From positions 1-34,656 of the forward strand of contig JABHEG010000298.1 of the NCBI GenBank assembly GCA_018676675.1: 34,656 nt of DNA, read 5' to 3'. The position numbers were made by a program, and so were the translations under genes. Shown piece after piece: positions 12,001-17,252 of this stretch (the first letter of the stretch is position 1; each line of letters begins with the position of its first letter). The notes under the pieces were generated by a model that was not told the DNA's origin, searched no databases, and saw only the letters and a program-made list of their open reading frames with translations. The stretch comes from Lentisphaerota bacterium. GTDB lineage: Bacteria; Verrucomicrobiota; Lentisphaeria; Oligosphaerales; JABHEG01.

Positions 12001-13284
12001 GTCGTAGACCCGGACATTCGAGCCGCTGATCGAGAGCGTGAGTGTATCGTCGGTGTCCCCGCCGTCAGCGTCCGTGATTACGAGATCGCCCGCGTCCAGC
12101 CCGACCGACGTGGTCAAGGTGGGGGCCGCAGCGTACTCGTCCACACCCATATCGACGATGGGGGCGGTCCCGCTGCCGGTGTCCGCGGTGGCCGAATCAT
12201 CGACCTTGCGGTCGTCGCCCTCGAAGTCGGCGGCGGGCAGTTTGGCGGCGGCGTTGTTGCCCGCGTCGATGCAGGGCGAGCCGGCCTGGAGATGGACGTC
12301 GCCGTTCGCCGCGTCCACGAAGAGCGGGTCCTGGTCGATGTTGCCCGTGCCGGCGTAGCCGCCCTGGATGCAGGAGTAGGTGACGGTGAGGGTGCTGGAG
12401 GAATTGTAGAAAGGCGAGTCGTTCCCCCGGAAGATGCAGTTGGTCACCGTGGGGGAAGAGGAGGAGAAGTTCACCATGTCGCCGGCGACGTTCGTGGCCG
12501 TGTTCCCGCAGAACGTGCAGTTTGTCAGCGTGGGCGAGGACTGGCTGTTGGACATGCCGCCGCCGAACATGGTGGCCGTGTTCCCCCAGAACGTGCAGTT
12601 CGTCAGCACGGGGGTGCTATCATTGTTGCACATGCCGCCGCCGCCTGCGGAAGAGTTCCCGGAGAACGTGCAATTCGTCAACGTGAGGGAGGAGTTGTAG
12701 TTGCGCATGCCGCCGCCTTGGGAAGCCGCGTGGTTCCCGGAGAACGTGCAGTTCGTCACCGTGGGCGAGGAACTGGCGTTGCGCATGCCGCCGCCGTAGT
12801 CGTGGTCCCCAGTCCCGTTGGCGTTTCCCGCGGTGATGGTGAAGCCGTCAATGACCGCGGTGGCGTTCAGGTTGGTTCCTCCCGCGTGGTTGAAGACGTG
12901 GTAGGCGTTGTCGGTGTCGACGCCTTCCGTGCCGAGGTCGCCGCTGAGGATGGTCTCGTGCGCGGCCACGTCACGTTCCCCGCTCCCGTCGTCCGCATAT
13001 CCGCCCTCGACGGTGACGCTGTTCTTGAGCTGGAAGGTCTTGTACCGGTCGCCCGTGCCATCGACCTCGACGGACGGCTTGTACGTGCCCGCGGCAACCT
13101 TGATGGTGTCGCCCGACGCAGCCGCAGTGAGCGCGCTCTGCAGGTCCGTGTAGGCGTCGGTCCAGGACGCACCGCTGTTGGCGCCACCAGCCGTATCGTC
13201 GACGTAAATGATGGCCGCGCTTGTGCCGACCGCGGCCAACACTAGAACTGCGCCTGCAAGAACCGTTATCCGTTGTTTCATCAT
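1..13284 (-). CDS. Giant secreted multidomain repeat protein, C-terminus beyond window
   Basis: The frame is open for 4428 codons from ATG 13284 (or ATG 13281) to base 1, with no stop or frameshift. It is preceded by GGAGGAG at 13287-13293, whose spacing better suits 13281. Residues 1-24 are a signal peptide (basic start, then hydrophobic core to TSAA). Approximate domains: parallel beta-helix 25-390 with five NCxF-x-GN turns at 174-287 and a choice-of-anchor-Q-like segment containing GSPCIDAGN; possible ligand-binding module 545-685; six YWTD-type repeats 807-1045; two cadherin-like modules 1255-1465; about ten Calx-beta modules 1465-2615; GEVED domain 2620-2787; PATR repeats 3086-3308 and 3735-4141; start of a second beta-helix from 4291. 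These families are known from exported adhesins and matrix proteins. A role in adhesion, polymer binding or surface-layer structure is inferred. The anchor (sorting signal, autotransporter barrel or PEP-CTERM) lies outside the window. Confidence 0.93.
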   Translation of the reverse strand, partial: MMKQRITVLAGAVLVLAAVGTSAAIIYVDDTAGGANSGASWTDAYTDLQSALTAAASGDTIKVAAGTYKPSVEVDGTGDRYKTFQLKNSVTVEGGYADDGSGERDVAAHETILSGDLGTEGVDTDNAYHVFNHAGGTNLNATAVIDGFTITAGNANGTGDHDYGGGMRNASSSPTVTNCTFSGNHAASQGGGMRNYNSSLTLTNCTFSGNSSAGGGGMCNNDSTPVLTNCTFWGNTATMFGGGMSNSQSSPTLTNCTFCGNTATNVAGDMVNFSSSSPTVTNCIFRGNDSPFYNSSSTLTVTYSCIQGGYAGTGNIDQDPLFVDAANGDVHLQAGSPCIDAGNNAAAKLPAADFEGDDRKVDDSATADTGSGTAPIVDMGVDEYAAAPTLTTSVGLDAGDLVITDADGGDTDDTLTLSISGSNVRVYDPNNILGAGTGATQVDANTVDVPIANITGGITVNTLAGGDTINVQGLDGGAGNTLALTINGGEGADIVNFQTAPTNSGGDVTVTANSIGVNADLNCGGDVALTVEGGVAAPVLTQNIFDDAYAAGQSMNDYYDGPAFTGGWGIVVGIGNGDPGNWGLEGTNGSDFWGFNNSSGRAGSLVYSTDQSSFSMDISGGSGAGAGSSFLVEFLDDSVVVGSQTVMTEAKNDWQTVSFEGTFDAVQWDRSGGSVWAYGIDNISASTGGGPALGNLILNAGITATGGNVALSATDDVTLSGADADVTTGGGAFTVDADSDGDGTGAYTQDDGGSAVSTSGGAVSITAADVELTGTIDAGAGNVAFRHPQAGGTIDLGAGGGGAAVRMYWTSEGDGKLQRANPDGTNVEDVVTSLSAPAAVAVDQTAGMVYWADQGTEKIQRANLDGTGVQDLITTGASFVLGLALDVDGGKMYFTDLGTRSIQRANLDGTNVEGLVTSGLAIPLDIALDITGGKMYWAEELGKVQRANLDGTGVEDIVTGLDRPCGIALDLSTGKVYWADHMSDKVQRANLDGSDVEDIVTGLNLPYCGLDLDVAEGKVYWGDYLANKVQRANLDGSNVEDLVTGANRARGLALEFGGGGFSLTDAELDNVTTTGRIVVGDASAGDVTIAGPISPASAGELEIVSGAAIGDTNSTTPDLAVSQLTLDGNVKPGTSPGILALDGDFAFADDSTFTVEIGGTTAGEADDSHDQLAVTNGGVTIGSNVALSTASWNSFTPSLGQTFTIIDNDGTDAVTGTFAGLTEGDTISDFLGSGLEATISYVGGTGNDVTIAVDTGNTAPTDISLDSTDVAENEVSGTTVGTLSTTDDDAADAHTHSLVSGAGDTGNGSFSIAGDLLKTTAVFDRETKSSYSIRVKTDDGNGGTYEEAFTVSVTDVNEAPTDISLSANAVAERTDTSGGYVVGALGGTDPDTGAPFNTLTFTIQGGADSAKFGIDGSSNLVLTDGVLDYEASTDANGDGVYDVTVRVTDGGTPGFTYDEAFTVTVTNAAEVVQLSVSASTGTEAAQTVVTVTATADGKVTGAQTVDLGVAGTGITGADYSLSGTQITIADDATQGSVTLTVQDDAVLEGPETAALTISNPSTGITLGATTSQNVQITDNDTAAVTVEDVDATEGSTLTFTVSLDNAVQDAFDVDVSFTDGTATGGSDYANASQTVSFAGSAGEAHAFNVTTTNHSLVEGAEGLTVNLDATNALVGDSDTATGTLEPNDWAMISFQNDDITVDEDAGTVDVTVVLATTDGAGGNPPLGPGYQATVDVDDLLSGTAISGGTDYTYADPTQMTFSQANGDGHNATKTVTITLANDQVVEPDETVELELSNLNEPRGATATGAPSSAQVTIDDDDTATVSIAKVSDGAETDSPTAGKFRVTQSKVSATDTVLSYSVGGTTAAGTDYTALSGTVTITAGATTADIDVAVLTDDIVEATETVAVSNLAKTSGDVDISVGTNNASLDITDDDTATVSIARIDDGAETDSPTAGKFRVTQTAVSSTDTVLAYSTGGTAASGSDYTALSGTVTIAAGSTTADIDVAVLNDDIVEATETVAASNLARTSGDADISVSTDNANLDITDDDTATVSIARVNDGAEADSPTAGKFRVTQTKVSATNTVVSYGVGGTAASGPDYTALSGTVTIAAGVTTADIDVTVLTDNIVEATETVTVSGLAKDSGDADIGVGTASASLDITDDDTATVSVAKVNDGAETNSPTAGKFRVTQTAVSSTNTVLSYDTGGAAASGSDYTALSGTVTIVAGATTADVDVTVLSDGIVEATETVTITSLAKTSGDVDISVGTNNASLDITDDDTAQVSVAQTTDGNEQGPVDGVFALTQSAQSSTNTVVSYSIAGTAAADSDYTALSGSATIAAGATSATITVPVTNDALVEATETVTVTVTTVTSGDPQISIDGGDASASLDIIDNDKASITVDNISVAEDGAFSFAVSSDAAASEDMTVLAGTAGGTASSGVDFTAFSSQLVTISAGATSETVTVTVADDAIVETNETFLLNLTDARFNGTTDATRIEIGDSQGQAVIENNDTASISINDITVVEDGTFTFTVTSDRQASRALAVLASTAAGTATPPGDFAAIIDQTVTIAAGATTQTVTVTVIDDQLVEDAETFVVNLSDPEFDSGTDATRVVIGDSQGQGTIQNNETDYGDAPDSYGTLVASAGASHTCVFAFQLGPTIDGDPDGQIIPNGDATDDDGDAEGNDDDGIAFNADLISAAVDTTCSVAVTASATGKLDAWIDFDGSGMFDQANERIADGADVVAGLTVVPFTVPVGARVGSTFARFRFSSVGGLAPTGATADGEVEDYHVSIIDGTTEQPIDVDVPSGGNFLLSIDTPGGTNVLVEDGSGTDLLLTPMGSVDTLTLDGSSGDDTFTIDLDNGDAIPDGGLTINGAGGTDSVVVTSATFGTMVYTFSGGGSGTIDFDNDGNVDITYTGLEPIDNTGVTETDIVFTLNAGVTDAELLDYGGAADGNSQLDFTANSDEDVYFKHPTNSLTINASGSSSAVLLRDMDNGFAAGTTTVTLTSSDGTDTFTVDPDGGSADLLGTQTDLTLTGAILDLDGNSEAIDTLDGNSGAKIRSTGGTPTLTLGSDDGDGAFAGVIEDGTGTVALTKSGTGTLTLSGANTYTGSTTVSDGTLKLGASSALGDTTAVSVAAGKTFDLDGKSDTIGSLAGAGNVTLGAGTLTTGDATDTIFTGVVSGSGGLTKAGAGTFTIAGTNTYTGATTVSDGTLKLGASTAIADSSDVAVAGTLDLNGNGETIDGLSGAGAVTSSVTGAITLTVGANDQTSEFTGTLQDGAGTVALTKTGAGTLALTNAKAYTGATTVGNGTLLVNGALTGSAVAVNDGGTLGGTGSIAGSVSAASGSAIAPGASPGMLSTGPVALVSGAELTMEFNGTTPGTGHDQLAVTGTVDLGGATLGWSVGGGYTPADNDELVLVDNDGTADAVAGTFDGLAEGGTVSTDFGGTGKTARITYAGGDGNDVAIVVDGPESTAAPTGDGASTVTLRIVGSNLQTYVNGALDNIRPIDGVTSVTISGADNEDDTLTLDYGTAASGVAVTYTGGAGAGTDTLGIENGSFTSVTVNLTAPGAGTIDLNSNASADVTFSGLTPVDMTGSSPTDIIFNLADNVTDAILEDDAQVGDGESQLSFTTQALEDVVFANPANSLTINAGGGGSLVTLKAMDSGYAPGAFTVTGDSGDSFTLDAADIVPNAAAVTVTTATLNLNGNSDTIGSLTGSGPVTLGVGTLTTGGNDASTSHAGVISGSGGLTKAGSGTFTIAAASTHTGATMVNDGTLRLGLANALSDSTAVTIAAGKTLDLDGNSDTIGSLAGAGSVTLGAGTLTAGADDSSTTFSGVVSGSGGLTKAGTGTFTISGANTYTGATAVNDGTLKLGADNALSDSTAVTVAGGATLDLDGNSDTVASLAGAGDVALGTGTLTTGDANDTTLSGVMSGSGGLTKVGSGTFTLSGANTYTGATAVDDGTLKLGASDVLSNSTATTVAASKTLDLDGNSDTIGSLAGAGNVMLGVGTLTAGASNASTTFSGIISGSGGLAKSGNGTFTISGANTYTGVTTVSAGTLQLGASDVIADSSDVSVAGTLDLDGNSDTVGALSGNGSITLGAGTLTAGDGANTTFGGVISDNGGLTKTGAGTLTLSGVNTYTGATTITGGTLSVTGSLANTAVAVNTGTTLKGTGTIVGTVTSTGGTVAPGVSPGTLTTGSIVLDSNSTFSIELDGTAAGTGYDQLVVTGTVSLGNATLSGTLGFAPTPGDKFRIIDNDGGDSVSGQFSGMAEGAIITIGGVEFSITYKGGTGNDVELTAAPPLIVYVDDSWGALSPGDDPPGPATNYGYDGFDTVQGGISGVRVGGTVYVYTGTYGENVAVNKAVTLTRADVTETPVMSAGGTGLSITVPGVVVNYITLQNYAVGVDVVAGGDAVVEYCGLVNCTVGVQKA
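860..2085 (-). repeat. Array of five autotransporter-associated strand repeats (PATR)
   Basis: Five copies of a unit opening with GLTKAGxGTFTISGANTYTG, followed by a GTLKLGA strand and a DLDGNSDTIGSLAGAG strand. Successive copies are 282-285 bases apart, about 94-95 residues. The last copy leads into a PGxSPGTL segment near 730-860. This layout matches TIGR02601-type repeats of beta-helical passenger regions. A smaller three-copy array lies at about 3400-4025. Confidence 0.85.
3400..4025 (-). repeat. Second array of PATR strand repeats (three copies)
   Basis: Three units begin near 4016, 3745 and 3440 with LTKxGxGTLxLxxANxYTG. The third leads into a segment with APGASPGML and an EFNGTTPGTGHDQL stretch. 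The same closing segment recurs near 9900-9560 and 730-420, so the protein is built from several complete passenger-like cassettes joined in series. Confidence 0.8.
4925..5425 (-). other. GEVED domain region within the giant gene
   Basis: The translation contains DYGDAPDSYGTL, then a DGDPDGQ / DDDGDAEGNDDDGI acidic stretch, WIDFDGSGMFDQANERIADG, and the closing signature ATADGEVEDYHVSI. These are hallmarks of the GEVED domain found in large exported proteins of marine and PVC bacteria. The acidic run could bind calcium, which is an inference. Confidence 0.85.
5440..8890 (-). repeat. Tandem Calx-beta modules, four of them nearly identical
   Basis: About ten modules of roughly 114 residues carry the Calx-beta pattern: an ITDDDTATVSI opening strand, GTDYTALSGTVTI and an IVEATETVTVSL strand. 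The four lying at about 6455-7825 repeat every 342 bases and are very alike, all with a GAETDSPTAGKFRVTQ-type strand. The outer modules are more diverged. This suggests recent internal duplication or conversion. Calx-beta modules bind calcium and act as stiff spacers in adhesins. Confidence 0.88.
10150..10868 (-). repeat. Six YWTD-type repeats (predicted beta-propeller)
   Basis: Six units of 41-43 residues begin with MYWTSEG, VYWADQG, MYFTDLG, MYWAEEL, VYWADHM and VYWGDYL. Each is followed by a KxQRANxDGTxVEDxV strand. Six YWTD units form one complete six-bladed propeller in the low-density-lipoprotein-receptor family. A fold like this embedded in a bacterial surface protein would serve ligand binding, but the ligand is unknown. 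Confidence 0.87.
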
Positions 13285-13286
13285 CA

Positions 13287-13293
13287 CTCCTCC
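13287..13293 (-). promoter_or_regulatory. Shine-Dalgarno site of the giant gene
   Basis: Read on the minus strand this is GGAGGAG. It sits 2 bases before ATG 13284 and 5 bases before ATG 13281. The spacing favours the second methionine as the actual start, although the two starts differ by only one residue. Confidence 0.7.
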
Positions 13294-13314
13294 GGCTCCC
13301 GACCCGCCTACGTT

Positions 13315-13500
13315 GGGACTCGCGGGGCCAGACCTTAACTCGGAACTTTGACTTAGCTGTTCTCTGACTGAGGGCGTTGGCATCCCCAAAGTGCACAGTT
13401 AAGGTCTGCCTCTATTCTTCACGAGTCTTTTTGTCACGGCCGCGAATTCGCACTCAGGGACTCGGGGGTCAGACCTTAACTCGGAACTTCGACTTAGCTG
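13315..13500. repeat. REP-like repeat pair with an inverted partial copy
   Basis: Copies at 13315-13359 and 13457-13500 are nearly identical and share CAGACCTTAACTCGGAACTT. The cores are 141 bases apart (13329 and 13470). Between them, 13397-13408 carries the reverse complement of the first 12 core bases. A direct pair with an inverted fragment between resembles REP-type elements mobilised by TnpA-REP (RAYT) transposases. That link is inference, because no transposase is in the window. Confidence 0.7.
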
Positions 13501-13610
13501 CACGTGGCGACCTTTACCAGCGAGTCTGAATACTTCTCTCACCTGACGGGTCTCCCGTAACGATCCCCTGACCGTCGATTGCCAGCTGTCGCGGAGTTGC
13601 GGATTCCCCG

Positions 13611-14387
13611 CTACGGCCTCGAATTGGCGCTGACGGTGTACAGAATATCGTCGTCGCCGGGGGTGAGTCCGTCGACATCGAAGTCGGTATCGATTTCCTC
13701 ATCCGGCCCAGCCGACATGACCACGGTGTCTTCGACATAGCCATTGGCGTAGGCCGTCATATTCTCAGTCTGGGTGCGAGGATCGAGATAGATGACGTTG
13801 CAGGCATAACGGTTACCCCACGGGTCCGGGTCGAGCGGCCCGGTCATGTACGGCCCGCGCCAGGCAAACTCACTGTTGAAGCCGCCGCTCTCGTCGCGGC
13901 CGAACATGGCATCCCCTCCTCCAGGGTCGTTGTCGAGATCGAGGGGCGTGCGGTAGGCATTCGCGGCAATGTTGCCCGGGGTATTCGTGATCAGGTGGTA
14001 CGCCATGAAGTCGACGATGGCACCGTCCACCTGCCTCCCCCAGTCAGCTCCCCCGGACAGAGGGTGCACCTCGGGGATGTCACCATCGGACACCAAAATC
14101 GCCACCAAATTCGTACCGTCTGTCTGATCGGGAGCGCCCCCGGTCGGGTCGCGTGATGCTCCCGTCCCTCCGGCGCCGCTACCTACCTCCAGGAAGTAGC
14201 TGTTGGCGGTGTCCTCAATGAACATCATTACCGCCATACCCAAGGCCTGGACATCCTCTCGACAGCGGATGACCTTGGCGTTGCGCACAAACCGGTCAAT
14301 CACCGGAGCCAGGATGGCACACAGGATCGACAGGACCGTCAGGATAATGGTCAGCTCGATCAGCGACCAATGCTTGATTCTCTTCAT
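13611..14387 (-). CDS. GspG-like pseudopilin, 258 aa
   Basis: The N-terminus MKRIKHWSLIELTIILTVL carries a type IV pilin-like segment, with the hydrophobic helix running to about residue 28. The glutamate expected at mature position 5 is present (E11). The usual glycine before the cleavage point is replaced by histidine (H6). Residues 180-258 contain GPLDPDPWGNRYACNV and VMSAGPDEEIDT, the C-terminal pattern of type II secretion major pseudopilins, with an acidic DDDIL end that may hold calcium. ATG 14387 is chosen because GGAG (14395-14398) lies 7 bases upstream and it places the pilin motif at the N-terminus; an in-frame start 24 bases earlier is less likely. The gene lies on the same strand as the giant secreted protein, 326 bases upstream of it. 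No other secretion gene is nearby, so its partners must be encoded elsewhere. Confidence 0.85.
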   Translation of the reverse strand: MKRIKHWSLIELTIILTVLSILCAILAPVIDRFVRNAKVIRCREDVQALGMAVMMFIEDTANSYFLEVGSGAGGTGASRDPTGGAPDQTDGTNLVAILVSDGDIPEVHPLSGGADWGRQVDGAIVDFMAYHLITNTPGNIAANAYRTPLDLDNDPGGGDAMFGRDESGGFNSEFAWRGPYMTGPLDPDPWGNRYACNVIYLDPRTQTENMTAYANGYVEDTVVMSAGPDEEIDTDFDVDGLTPGDDDILYTVSANSRP

Positions 14388-14886
14388 CAGCCTACTCCTA
14401 CCCTCAGCCACAACATGACCGGCACAGCAGAACGTTCAGCCGTCCCAGGCGTAAGCACGCACAGATGGCTACTGGAAGGAAACGAGAGGGGAGGAGAGGG
14501 AAGGCTGGCGAAATCCAGAGGGATCACATCACGGGCGAAACTCACGCCCCAAAAAAAAGCCCAGCTAACCCGCATCCCACTGAGGGAATGCTCCTACTTC
14601 CCGAAACCTTCGGAAAAAGGGGGAGGTTAACCAAGCCTCCTGGTGACACTGCCCGCCAGAGATTTCCTCCACAACGGGCCGCATGCACGGGATAACGTTA
14701 CACCGGCCACGATGCGGCGTCAAGAAGAAAACACAGCATTTCCCTCCCCTTTTTCTGCTATTGAGCCTGTTTGACCCCGCAGTGAGGACAGGAAATGGGA
14801 CTCTCAGTCGGTTCCGGAAAGCGAATCTCGGGGGATGGAGAAGGTCGTCCCTTAGGCCACGTCAGGGCTTGCCCGGGCGAGCCGGT
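14388..14886. other. Long intergenic region with no recognised gene
   Basis: About 500 bases separate the pseudopilin start from the ankyrin gene end. No coding frame here has a family pattern. The part next to the pseudopilin is its 5' leader and contains the pseudopilin ribosome site and, read on the minus strand, a pyrimidine-rich tract. Short hairpins (such as CCGAA-ACC-TTCGG near 14602-14614) and a run of eight A at 14551-14560 are visible but do not form a convincing terminator. Confidence 0.6.
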
Positions 14887-15843
14887 TCAGCGGAAATCAG
14901 GGCCACGCATCTCAAGCAAATCCAGGGCCCGTTCAACGCGATTCTGGGCCCCCTGATCATGGGTTCCGGCAAGGTAGACAAGGGCAAGCAGGTTCGGTCC
15001 GGGCAGGAGTCCGAGAACGGCCCATGGTGCCACTCTCCGCCGCTTCTCCCGGGCCAATCGACAGCAGAAAACAAGGGTAAAGGGAGTCAGAAGAGCCGTG
15101 ATCACAAAGAAGGTAAAGACACCTCCGAACAGTTGCGAGACACTCGGTCCTCCTCGATCGGTGACTCCCCGCCAGGCAATGCTGTAGGAGTCACAGATAT
15201 CCTGCCACCAGAAGCCGCCGCGCGCGCTTACGCTCTGCCAGGCACGCGCGTAAAAAGCGAATACATCATACAGGAGGAAGAAACACCACATGCGCAGCGT
15301 CTTCTGCTTCCAGGCCACTCCCAGCGGGGAGCTCCCATTCGCGTCCGTCCGATGCATGTTGGCGCCGTTCTTGCCCAGAAGCTTTGCGATGCCGACATGG
15401 CCGGACCGCACTGCCCAGTGGATCGGAGCCCCATTGAGCCCTTCCGCGTTGGGGTCTGCTCCCGCTTCCAGCAACCGGCGAACGACCTCGATGTCGCCCT
15501 TCTCAGCCGCACAGCAGAGCGGCGGGTACAGCGGGGCATTCAGGTTCAGCGACATCGCCGGAGCGTTGACGTCTGCCCCAAGCTTGATCAGCAAGAGGGC
15601 CATGGCCCGCCGGTCCCGATGGATCGCCCAGATCAAGGGCGTGAAGCCATGCTCATCCAACTCGTCGACAGCCACGCCCTGATCAAGCTGTTCCTGCACC
15701 GTAACGCTGTCGCCCGTGGCCGCGGCCGTGTGCAACGCTCGGGTGGGCACACGTTCTGCCCCCAATAGTGCACTCGCCCCGAACAGCACCCCAGACAGCA
15801 CGCCCAAAAACTGCCATTCAATGAGACGTAACGCCCGTTTCAT
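14887..15843 (-). CDS. Ankyrin-repeat protein with C-terminal membrane segments, 318 aa
   Basis: A signal peptide or signal anchor occupies residues 1-29. Residues 34-176 form about four ankyrin repeats, with clear units such as ALHTAAATGD, GFTPLIWAIHRD, LCCAAEKGDIEVVRRLLEAG and PIHWAVRSGHVGIAKLLGKNG. The rest holds hydrophobic segments at about 185-203, 237-262 and 271-292, and an Arg/Lys stretch (REKRRR) between the last two. The predicted arrangement is a protein-binding ankyrin domain attached to a small membrane domain. If the first segment is cleaved, the repeats face the periplasm. GGAGG lies 5 bases before ATG 15843. Its function is unknown; ankyrin domains generally mediate protein contacts. 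It is divergent from the GIY-YIG gene and 500 bases from the pseudopilin gene. Confidence 0.85.
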   Translation of the reverse strand: MKRALRLIEWQFLGVLSGVLFGASALLGAERVPTRALHTAAATGDSVTVQEQLDQGVAVDELDEHGFTPLIWAIHRDRRAMALLLIKLGADVNAPAMSLNLNAPLYPPLCCAAEKGDIEVVRRLLEAGADPNAEGLNGAPIHWAVRSGHVGIAKLLGKNGANMHRTDANGSSPLGVAWKQKTLRMWCFFLLYDVFAFYARAWQSVSARGGFWWQDICDSYSIAWRGVTDRGGPSVSQLFGGVFTFFVITALLTPFTLVFCCRLAREKRRRVAPWAVLGLLPGPNLLALVYLAGTHDQGAQNRVERALDLLEMRGPDFR

Positions 15844-16043
15844 CCGACCTCCATCCGGTGTGTACCACGCTTGGGTCTGTCACGAGGCGCAAACGTCATC
15901 GTCAGAGCATCCCCGGGTCGCCCAGCAGACGTTTACACATAGCGTTCGGAAGCGCGCCAATCAACTCGTCGGGCCTCTTGCCGAGCCCCACGTCGCCGCT
16001 ATAGTCGAAGCGCTGCCAGGTGGAGTCGGGAGCCCCCAACACG

Positions 16044-17252
16044 ATGAACAACCTCGAGAAACAGACCTTTGCGGACGGCTTCCGTCTCCTGCTTCTCGGC
16101 GTCGACTGGCCACCTGAGACATGGTCGCCCCGCTTCCTCGCCCGATGGTTCGATGGCGGCCGGACAACGACACCAGCGCCACGTGTCGACGGACTTCAAC
16201 TCGGCGGAGCGCTTCCTGAGTCATTGAGTGCAGCCCTCAACGCGGGTACCAATTCCCCGTCGATGGTCGTCGCTTACGGCCCCGGTTGGCGACGCGTCAC
16301 CGAACTCGCACACGATGCCGGGGACGTCACCATCACGGCGGTTGATCTCGTCACCGCAGCCAAGTCCCTGGCCGGTCTACGACCACGGGCTTCCTCCCAG
16401 GCGCTCGCTCAAGCCTTCGGCATAAACCACGTAGAGACCGCCGACCCCCTTGCATCACCGTTCTATGAGGAACTCCTGTGGGCTGTCGTCAGGGAGGCGG
16501 GCAATCGCGACCTGACCTGGAATGACCTCATCATGCTGCCCACCAGCACACGGGAGACCGCTCCCTTCGCCCAGTACGCGTTCACAGAACACTGCCTGCT
16601 CGAGCTGCCCGACACCCCCGGAGTCTACACCATGTCTGATCGCGAAGGGCACCCGCTCTATGTCGGCAAATCCGCCTCGCTCAGTCGACGGCTTGGGGAG
16701 TATTTCCGATCTGAGTGGCAAGTTTCCCCGAAGCTGGAGCAGATCCGCTCCCTGATTCACACGTTCGATTACCAAGTGGTCGGTTCAGAGCTTGAGGCAC
16801 TGCTTCTTGAACAACGCCTGATCACGGAGCTCAAACCAAAGGTCAACGTCCAGCGCCACATCTCTCCCGGAAGTAGCAAGTACGTGGAGAAGCACGGTGC
16901 CCTGGCACTCATCTGCCGCTCAACTAAACGCGGTCGCCAGGACGTCTTTGTGTTCGGAGTTGCCGCCGGAGCCACGCAGATCAGGGTCATGCCGACACGC
17001 CCTCCCCTGCGCCTGCTGGAGACGCTCTGCCGACATGCCGCCGGGCTCGGGCCGCCGCCCCGCACACGTCCTACCATGACCCATTGGCCCGACTGGGGAC
17101 GAGAAATCTGCCACCGATACTGGGCTCGACACCGAAACAGTCTTTCGTGGGCATCCCTGGACATGCTTAGCAGCAGCCCCGCGGCCGCGCTGGGCAAGGC
17201 AATTCGCACCGCAGCCACACAGGATGGCCCGGCCGAGTTCCGCGGGGAATAG
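16044..17252 (+). CDS. UvrC-like GIY-YIG nuclease-domain protein, 402 aa
   Basis: Residues about 188-270 are a GIY-YIG domain closest in pattern to UvrC. It shows LPDTPGVYTM (GIY strand), HPLYVGKS (YIG strand), the arginine in LSRRLGEYF and the glutamate-rich SELEALLLEQRLITELKPK helix. The N-terminal 180 residues are not clearly assignable. The pattern YGPGWRRVTELA ... AVDLVTAAKSLAGL ... ALAQAFGI faintly resembles the end of a DnaQ-type exonuclease, as in exonuclease/UvrC fusions, but the catalytic acidic residues are not apparent. The C-terminal 130 residues are unassigned. None of the later UvrC domains (UVR, RNase H-like, HhH) is seen, so it is not UvrC itself. ATG 16044 is preferred, with GGGAG 11 bases upstream; an in-frame GTG at 16020 is possible. 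It lies close to uvrA, suggesting a DNA repair role. Confidence 0.8.
   Translation: MNNLEKQTFADGFRLLLLGVDWPPETWSPRFLARWFDGGRTTTPAPRVDGLQLGGALPESLSAALNAGTNSPSMVVAYGPGWRRVTELAHDAGDVTITAVDLVTAAKSLAGLRPRASSQALAQAFGINHVETADPLASPFYEELLWAVVREAGNRDLTWNDLIMLPTSTRETAPFAQYAFTEHCLLELPDTPGVYTMSDREGHPLYVGKSASLSRRLGEYFRSEWQVSPKLEQIRSLIHTFDYQVVGSELEALLLEQRLITELKPKVNVQRHISPGSSKYVEKHGALALICRSTKRGRQDVFVFGVAAGATQIRVMPTRPPLRLLETLCRHAAGLGPPPRTRPTMTHWPDWGREICHRYWARHRNSLSWASLDMLSSSPAAALGKAIRTAATQDGPAEFRGE

Larger units (their letters stand above)
13285..13610. other. Intergenic region between pseudopilin and giant gene
   Basis: This stretch of 326 bases has no credible gene. It contains the ribosome binding site of the giant gene, two direct copies of a 44-45 base repeat and a short inverted partial copy. 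No clear terminator hairpin with a T-run is visible for the pseudopilin gene upstream. Confidence 0.8.

Noticed and set aside
286..13245. Many plus-strand reading frames, some several hundred codons, including one at 11626-13245
   Set aside because: They lie antisense to the giant minus-strand frame. Their translations are Arg/Ala/Val- or Pro/Ser-rich without domain patterns, while the minus frame gives clear repeat modules throughout.
14455..14480. CACGCACAG sequence reminiscent of a c-di-GMP (GEMM) riboswitch
   Set aside because: The bases that follow do not match the rest of the GEMM consensus, and the strand is opposite to the nearest downstream gene.
14540..14580. Run of eight A that could be a minus-strand terminator T-run
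   Set aside because: No stable GC-rich stem lies directly before it on the minus strand, and it is over 300 bases from the end of the ankyrin gene.
14683..15768. Plus-strand frame of 361 codons
   Set aside because: It is antisense to the ankyrin-repeat gene, has no family pattern and no ribosome site, whereas the minus frame shows well-formed ankyrin repeats.
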